Shown one piece after another: positions 13,496-17,252 of a stretch of DNA of 17,252 bases. The notes beneath the pieces were generated by a model. That model searched no databases and had not been told where the DNA came from. It worked only from the letters and a program-made list of their open reading frames with translations. The stretch's first letter is position 1; each line of letters opens with the position of its first letter. The position numbers and the translations under genes were made by a program. The stretch spans positions 5,551 to 22,802 of the forward strand of contig CAOOMX010000022.1 of the NCBI GenBank assembly GCA_948497845.1, read 5' to 3'. Source of the DNA: an uncultured Bacilli bacterium. Lineage in GTDB: Bacteria; Bacillota_I; Bacilli_A; RF39; UBA660.

Positions 13496-13868
13496 TCCTT
13501 TCTTTTAGACTTTCTTCAGAATTATAGATTCTATAATTATAAGGTGCTGCTAATCTATTTTTAGTTTTATTAACTTCACCTAATAGCATTTTTCTATTTT
13601 CAGGTAAATTTAATTTACTTTTATGATTTACAAATGTTCTTAATATTTCTTGATTTTCTTTTAAAGTTCTTCTAACAAGTAAATGTCCTTTTAACTCCTT
13701 AATAAGTCTATAACTACCTTTAGTTGAAATTTGATTATTTTCAATGTAATGGTATATATCACTTATTGCCATATCAATTTCAGATTGTTTACTTGGAATA
13801 CTTGAAAAATATCCATCAATTTCATCTAATAAATCACAAGTTTCAGTTATCTTTTTGATAACATCCAT
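13485..13868 (-). CDS. Phage protein, helical, unknown function
   Basis: This 127-residue protein starts MDVIKKITETCDLLDEIDGY and is mainly alpha-helical. It contains IDMAISDIYHYIENNQISTK, then KELKGHLLVRRTLKENQEIL, where the RR-x-LKEN segment looks like the core of a family of phage hypothetical proteins. The C-terminus is NRLAAPYNYRIYNSEESLKE. ATG at 13868 is chosen because GAGG lies upstream inside the end of the cytosine methyltransferase gene; the frame upstream of it is shadow. Function unknown. Its stop forms TAATG with the next potential start. Confidence 0.72.
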   Translation of the reverse strand: MDVIKKITETCDLLDEIDGYFSSIPSKQSEIDMAISDIYHYIENNQISTKGSYRLIKELKGHLLVRRTLKENQEILRTFVNHKSKLNLPENRKMLLGEVNKTKNRLAAPYNYRIYNSEESLKERIEH

Positions 13869-13869
13869 A

Positions 13870-15345
13870 TTATGCTTTAACCTCAATAATAATTTTAGTA
13901 TTTGGTTCAACTGGATAATCTTTAACTAAATCATTAAACAAATCAGGTTCTTGTTTTAAAAGTTTTTCTAAATCGATCATTAAATTTGTTTCATAAGATA
14001 TAATTTTTACTTCATCTTTCTTTTCCATAATTTTTCCTTCTTTCATTAATAAATTTTTAAATATTGCTTGTAATACATTAACAACAATGCTATTACCTGC
14101 CTGTTTATAAAGTTGTGCATTCGAATTAATTCTTGCTGCTTTTTCAAATTCTTCTTCATTAAATCCCATAAGTTTCCAGCATTCTTTTGGTGTTAGTTTC
14201 CTAATCCTTAAATCATAATTATGCATAGGAACATGTCCACCACCAGTTCCCATTGAACTTGTGAGAGTTGGTACGATTCCATTCTCTGATACTGCAGCAT
14301 GTTTTTGTGTTGAACCAATAATAATTTCTTTTGTTACAACACCTATATCAGGACTTGTTTTTAATGTTGGTATCATTTCTTTTTGAACTGTACCCCTTTT
14401 CTTATCAATATTTGATATATAAACACCATCACCATCATGTGCTTCAAGATAACCTTGTTTTGTAAGATTTTTAATTTCAATACAAGGTTGTCTGTATCCA
14501 CCTTGCATATCTGTAAGTGTTGGTGATAATCCCTCTTGATCATACACACTTCCACCTTGATGATTTTTGTTTTCTTTATCAAAAATTCCATATAATCTTG
14601 TTACATCAATTTTTGGTCCTTCACCCTTATTTGTAGTTAATGTTGGTGCAATTTCAGTATTATGAACTTTTCCATTAATACCTTTCCCACTAGGATTACA
14701 GTTTCCATTCTTATTAAATTGTAGATTTTTAATTAACTTTTCACTTAAATAGTATTTTTCTTCTACTTCGTTATCAAGCATATCTTTGAGTTTTAACTTT
14801 AGTTCTTGTTTAACTGGAAATTTAAAATATTTACTGTTGTTTAAGATACTTATTGTGAAAACTCTTTCCCTATTTTGTGGTATTCCATAATCTCTTGCAT
14901 TTAATATTTGATAATAATTTGTATATCCTAATTCTTCTAATGTTTTTAAATAGTTATCAAAATTATGTTTATGTGTTTTACTTAATAAGTTTTTGACATT
15001 TTCCCAAATAACATATTTTGGTTTTAATTTTTCTACAATTCTTATGGTTTCATACATTAATGAACTTCTTGTTCCACTTCCTTCATCACCACCAAGTTGT
15101 TTTCCAGCAAGTGAGAAATCTTGACAAGGTGAACCATGCATAATTAAATCAACTTCAACATCCTTATCCCATTTTGAAATATCTTGGGGTTCAAAATTGG
15201 TATTATGTATTGCATTAAATGATTTAACTGCATATTTATCTATTTCTACATAATCAACTATTTCATAATTTATATTTAATCTTTTTAAAGCAGTAGAACA
15301 TGCACCAATACCACCAAATAATTCTAATACTTTTAATTTTTGCAT
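13870..15345 (-). CDS. DNA cytosine-5 methyltransferase with C-terminal extension
   Basis: This 491-residue enzyme transfers a methyl group from SAM to C5 of cytosine. Motif I is LELFGGIGA (7-15), motif IV is GSPCQDFS (71-78, catalytic Cys74), motif VI is ENV (115-117), motif VIII is QNRERVF (157-163), and motifs IX and X are RKLTPKECWKLMGF (382-395) and QLYKQAGNSIVV (411-422). The region between VIII and IX, which chooses the target, holds four PTLT/PTLK segments (near 234, 275, 326 and 359). No restriction enzyme is visible, so the likely role is protection of phage DNA. About 52 residues after motif X (from MEKKDEV) look like a separate small protein fused in frame, with its own AAGGA and ATG at 14028. 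The start at 15345 has GAAGGTGAT. Confidence 0.93.
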   Translation of the reverse strand: MQKLKVLELFGGIGACSTALKRLNINYEIVDYVEIDKYAVKSFNAIHNTNFEPQDISKWDKDVEVDLIMHGSPCQDFSLAGKQLGGDEGSGTRSSLMYETIRIVEKLKPKYVIWENVKNLLSKTHKHNFDNYLKTLEELGYTNYYQILNARDYGIPQNRERVFTISILNNSKYFKFPVKQELKLKLKDMLDNEVEEKYYLSEKLIKNLQFNKNGNCNPSGKGINGKVHNTEIAPTLTTNKGEGPKIDVTRLYGIFDKENKNHQGGSVYDQEGLSPTLTDMQGGYRQPCIEIKNLTKQGYLEAHDGDGVYISNIDKKRGTVQKEMIPTLKTSPDIGVVTKEIIIGSTQKHAAVSENGIVPTLTSSMGTGGGHVPMHNYDLRIRKLTPKECWKLMGFNEEEFEKAARINSNAQLYKQAGNSIVVNVLQAIFKNLLMKEGKIMEKKDEVKIISYETNLMIDLEKLLKQEPDLFNDLVKDYPVEPNTKIIIEVKA

Positions 15346-15358
15346 TATATCACCTTCT

Positions 15359-15955
15359 TTAATTGATCCATTTTATAATCGGATCACCTTTAAAACCTTT
15401 TTCCCATACAAACCAAGCATAAGCAATTGCACTTGATTCATATTTATCAAAATCACCATTCATTGCACAATTTAATCTTGATGAACTAACATAAACAACT
15501 TTTGGTGGATTTTCTAAAAAGAATTGCTTTCTTGCTTTTCCTTCTAAAAATTGTAATTTTAAAAACATAGCAACTTTTCTTCCTACTTGAACACTGTCTA
15601 ATGCTTTTTGAACAAATTCTAAAGCATATTTGTAAGGGGGATTTGTTATTATGTCACCTTCAAATTCATCAAGTGTTTCTTCAAGAAAATTTAATGATTC
15701 TTTATCACCATATCCACGATAAATTAAATCAGTAGCAATGACTTCATAACCATTATTTTCAAGCACTTGTGCCAAGTGACCCCCCCCACAAGCACATTCC
15801 CAAATGACTGGTGAAAATTGTTCGACTTCTAAAAGTAATTGTGTTGCTTTTGGTTCGGTAGCATAATAATCTTCACTCTGCCTTTCTTTATCAGAATGAT
15901 TTGAAGCACCCATTGTTGTATAAATACTTTTACTATTACCTGTCCAATCTTTCAT
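15359..15955 (-). CDS. Phage adenine-type DNA methyltransferase
   Basis: This 198-residue SAM-dependent methyltransferase has DYYATEPKATQLLL at the N-terminus (29-42), motif I ECACGGGHLAQVLE (53-66), the acidic strand end ATDL (74-77) and the catalytic NPPY (105-108). It ends with the phage-family tail YAWFVWEKGFKGDP. NPPY and the order of motifs indicate an N6-adenine (less likely N4-cytosine) amino-methylase. The target is unknown, and with the adjacent cytosine methylase it may shield the genome from restriction. A run of eight G encodes Gly-Gly-Gly of motif I and could slip. The start at 15955 has GAAGGGAAG upstream, inside the end of the primase gene. Confidence 0.85.
   Translation of the reverse strand: MKDWTGNSKSIYTTMGASNHSDKERQSEDYYATEPKATQLLLEVEQFSPVIWECACGGGHLAQVLENNGYEVIATDLIYRGYGDKESLNFLEETLDEFEGDIITNPPYKYALEFVQKALDSVQVGRKVAMFLKLQFLEGKARKQFFLENPPKVVYVSSSRLNCAMNGDFDKYESSAIAYAWFVWEKGFKGDPIIKWIN
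15780..15787. repeat. Homopolymer run C8 (G8 on the coding strand)
   Basis: Eight consecutive C on the plus strand read as GGG GGG GG(T) in the adenine methyltransferase. It encodes the glycines of its SAM-binding motif. It is conspicuous in such AT-rich DNA and is the only long G/C homopolymer in the window. Confidence 0.95.
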
Positions 15956-15957
15956 AA

Positions 15958-17252
15958 TTACTTCCCTTCTTTATCATCTTTCACAAATATTCTTCTTACT
16001 TCACCATTTATTCTTTTTCTAATAATAGTGAATCCAAAATATTTTTTAACTTGTTTTGAGAACTCACCATTTGATAATGATTGAAAACCATTTTCAGAAC
16101 AGAACAATGTATATTTTCTATAAACATCATTCGTTGGTTCATTTTCAACTTGTGTTTCATTATCTTCACAATCTTTAAAGAAACTTAATATTGGATTATT
16201 ATTTTCTTCATATTCATTTAATTCTGCTTTTACTTTGTCTGAAGTAGTAAACTCTTTATTTTGTAAAACTCTTTTTAATCCCTCAATACCTAATTTAATT
16301 AAATATTCCATACTTTCTTGTGACTTTAAAGAATGTGTTATATAAGGTTTAAAACTATCACCTAATGATTCTTTTGTAAATTTAGCATTAAATGGAACAA
16401 TGACTAATCTTCTTAAAATAGCAGTTGAATCTCTACCTTTTCCCATTCTAGGAATGTTATTTGCACTAAATATTAATTTTACATAAGGGTTAAATTCAAA
16501 TTTTGGTTGTCCTTTTTGTTCAGCATCTATTGTTTCACCTGTTACTATTTTTTTAAATTCACTAACATCTGTAATAAATTCTTCTGAAATATCATCACCA
16601 ATATTAGCAAGTTTTCCAAACATCATAACTGTGGAAAATCTATCATTTAACTTTTTCAAATCAAGAACAGATGTATTTCTTCTACCTAACATATCTTTTA
16701 ACATATTTAAGTAAGTAGATTTACCATTTGATCCTGAACCAATTAATATAAATGCTTTTCCTAATTCATTTCTTCTATACATGCAATACCCTGTTAGTTC
16801 TTCAAGTAATTCTCTTATTTCTTTATCATTACAAGAAATATTGTTTAATACTTCATCGACTTCTTCAGAATAAGCATTTTTGTTATAATCCCATTCAATT
16901 TTATTAGTAATAATAAAATCAGGTGAATAAGGTAATAATTCATTTGTATCAATGTTTAAAATTCCATTCCTAAAAGCAATAAATTTTGCTGGTGTAACTG
17001 GTGTATTTTCTCTAATCAAAATATCTAAATATGACATTACTTCTGTTCTTTTTGCTCTATTTAATTGTGGTATATGCTCAATCATTGCTGATTCAATTTC
17101 TTGTTGACCAGTAATGTATATTCCATCTTTAAATAAATGTAATTGATTATTAATTCTTTTAATATGATGATTGTTCTTTAAAAATAAAGCAAATTTATCA
17201 AATAAGAATGAATTTCCCTTGTAAAAAATAGGTTTCTTAAATGAATCATCTC
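15958..17252 (-). CDS. Phage primase-helicase (D5/P4 family), N-terminus outside the window
   Basis: The frame stays open from the stop at 15958 to the right edge (430 visible residues), so the ATG at 17085 is internal, not the true start. Visible parts are a D5_N-like region (VTPAKFIAFRNGILNIDTNE), Walker A IGSGSNGKST (about visible residues 170-179), Walker B-like NIGDDIS (about 216-222), sensor 1 in FSANNIPRMGKGRD, and Arg-Arg in TAILRRLVIVPF as arginine-finger candidates. This is the SF3/D5 helicase of P4-type phage replication proteins. The C-terminal 80 residues look like a winged-helix domain. It would unwind and, if the missing N-terminus carries a primase domain, prime phage DNA. Its stop lies just before the methyltransferase start. 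Confidence 0.92.
   Translation of the reverse strand, partial: DDSFKKPIFYKGNSFLFDKFALFLKNNHHIKRINNQLHLFKDGIYITGQQEIESAMIEHIPQLNRAKRTEVMSYLDILIRENTPVTPAKFIAFRNGILNIDTNELLPYSPDFIITNKIEWDYNKNAYSEEVDEVLNNISCNDKEIRELLEELTGYCMYRRNELGKAFILIGSGSNGKSTYLNMLKDMLGRRNTSVLDLKKLNDRFSTVMMFGKLANIGDDISEEFITDVSEFKKIVTGETIDAEQKGQPKFEFNPYVKLIFSANNIPRMGKGRDSTAILRRLVIVPFNAKFTKESLGDSFKPYITHSLKSQESMEYLIKLGIEGLKRVLQNKEFTTSDKVKAELNEYEENNNPILSFFKDCEDNETQVENEPTNDVYRKYTLFCSENGFQSLSNGEFSKQVKKYFGFTIIRKRINGEVRRIFVKDDKEGK

Noticed and set aside
17085..17085. ATG at 17085 as the true start of the primase-helicase
   Set aside because: The frame is open for another 55 codons up to the window edge with sensible sequence (FKKPIFYKGNSFLFDKF), and there is no ribosome site before this ATG.
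1..17252. tRNA genes, integrase, attachment sites, insertion sequences
   Set aside because: I looked for cloverleaf-like segments, tyrosine or serine recombinase motifs and transposase motifs and saw none in this window.

Overview
This window is a block of a tailed double-stranded DNA phage or prophage from a low-GC Firmicute. The DNA is strongly AT-rich. Ribosome binding sites are almost all GGTGAT, AAAGG or GGAGG type. TGA is used as a stop, so this is not a Mycoplasma-type code. Every gene I accept is on the minus strand, so transcription runs from high to low coordinates. No integrase, attachment site, tRNA or bacterial flank is visible, so I cannot say whether it is integrated.

Read in the direction of transcription, the right part (17252 to 8076) is an early/replication module. 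It starts with a D5/P4-type primase-helicase that runs off the right edge. An adenine-type and a cytosine-5 DNA methyltransferase follow, then about twenty small genes that overlap or nearly touch. Those with a recognisable domain are an HD-domain hydrolase, an HExxH putative metallopeptidase, four small zinc-ribbon proteins, two single-pass membrane proteins and a WDGH-type phage protein. Two of the genes, 56 and 52 codons long, are easily missed by size cut-offs.

The largest gene-free stretch (about 7794-8075) carries eight exact copies of a GTGTCAC/GTGACAC motif plus two near copies around a very AT-rich core. It looks like a replication origin or a multi-operator control region. Next comes an ArpU/RinA-like late activator (7236-7769). 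A good promoter with a palindrome just upstream of its -35 lies between it and the terminase genes and is the likely late promoter.

The left part (7093 to 1) is the packaging and head module in canonical order: TerS, TerL, SPP1-type portal, MuF minor head protein, a 58-residue basic protein, Gp20-type scaffold and major capsid protein (cut by the left edge). Hairpins with U-rich tails stand in front of terS, portal and scaffold, so late transcription seems to be divided into stages.

The most interesting points are: a MuF protein with a C-terminal ADP-ribosyltransferase toxin-like domain, followed at once by a small gene that could be its partner; the GTGTCAC array; a G8 run inside the SAM-binding motif of the adenine methyltransferase; an (AG)7 run that puts a coupled ATG start out of frame; and a cytosine methyltransferase with four repeated PTLT-type segments and a fused C-terminal tail.
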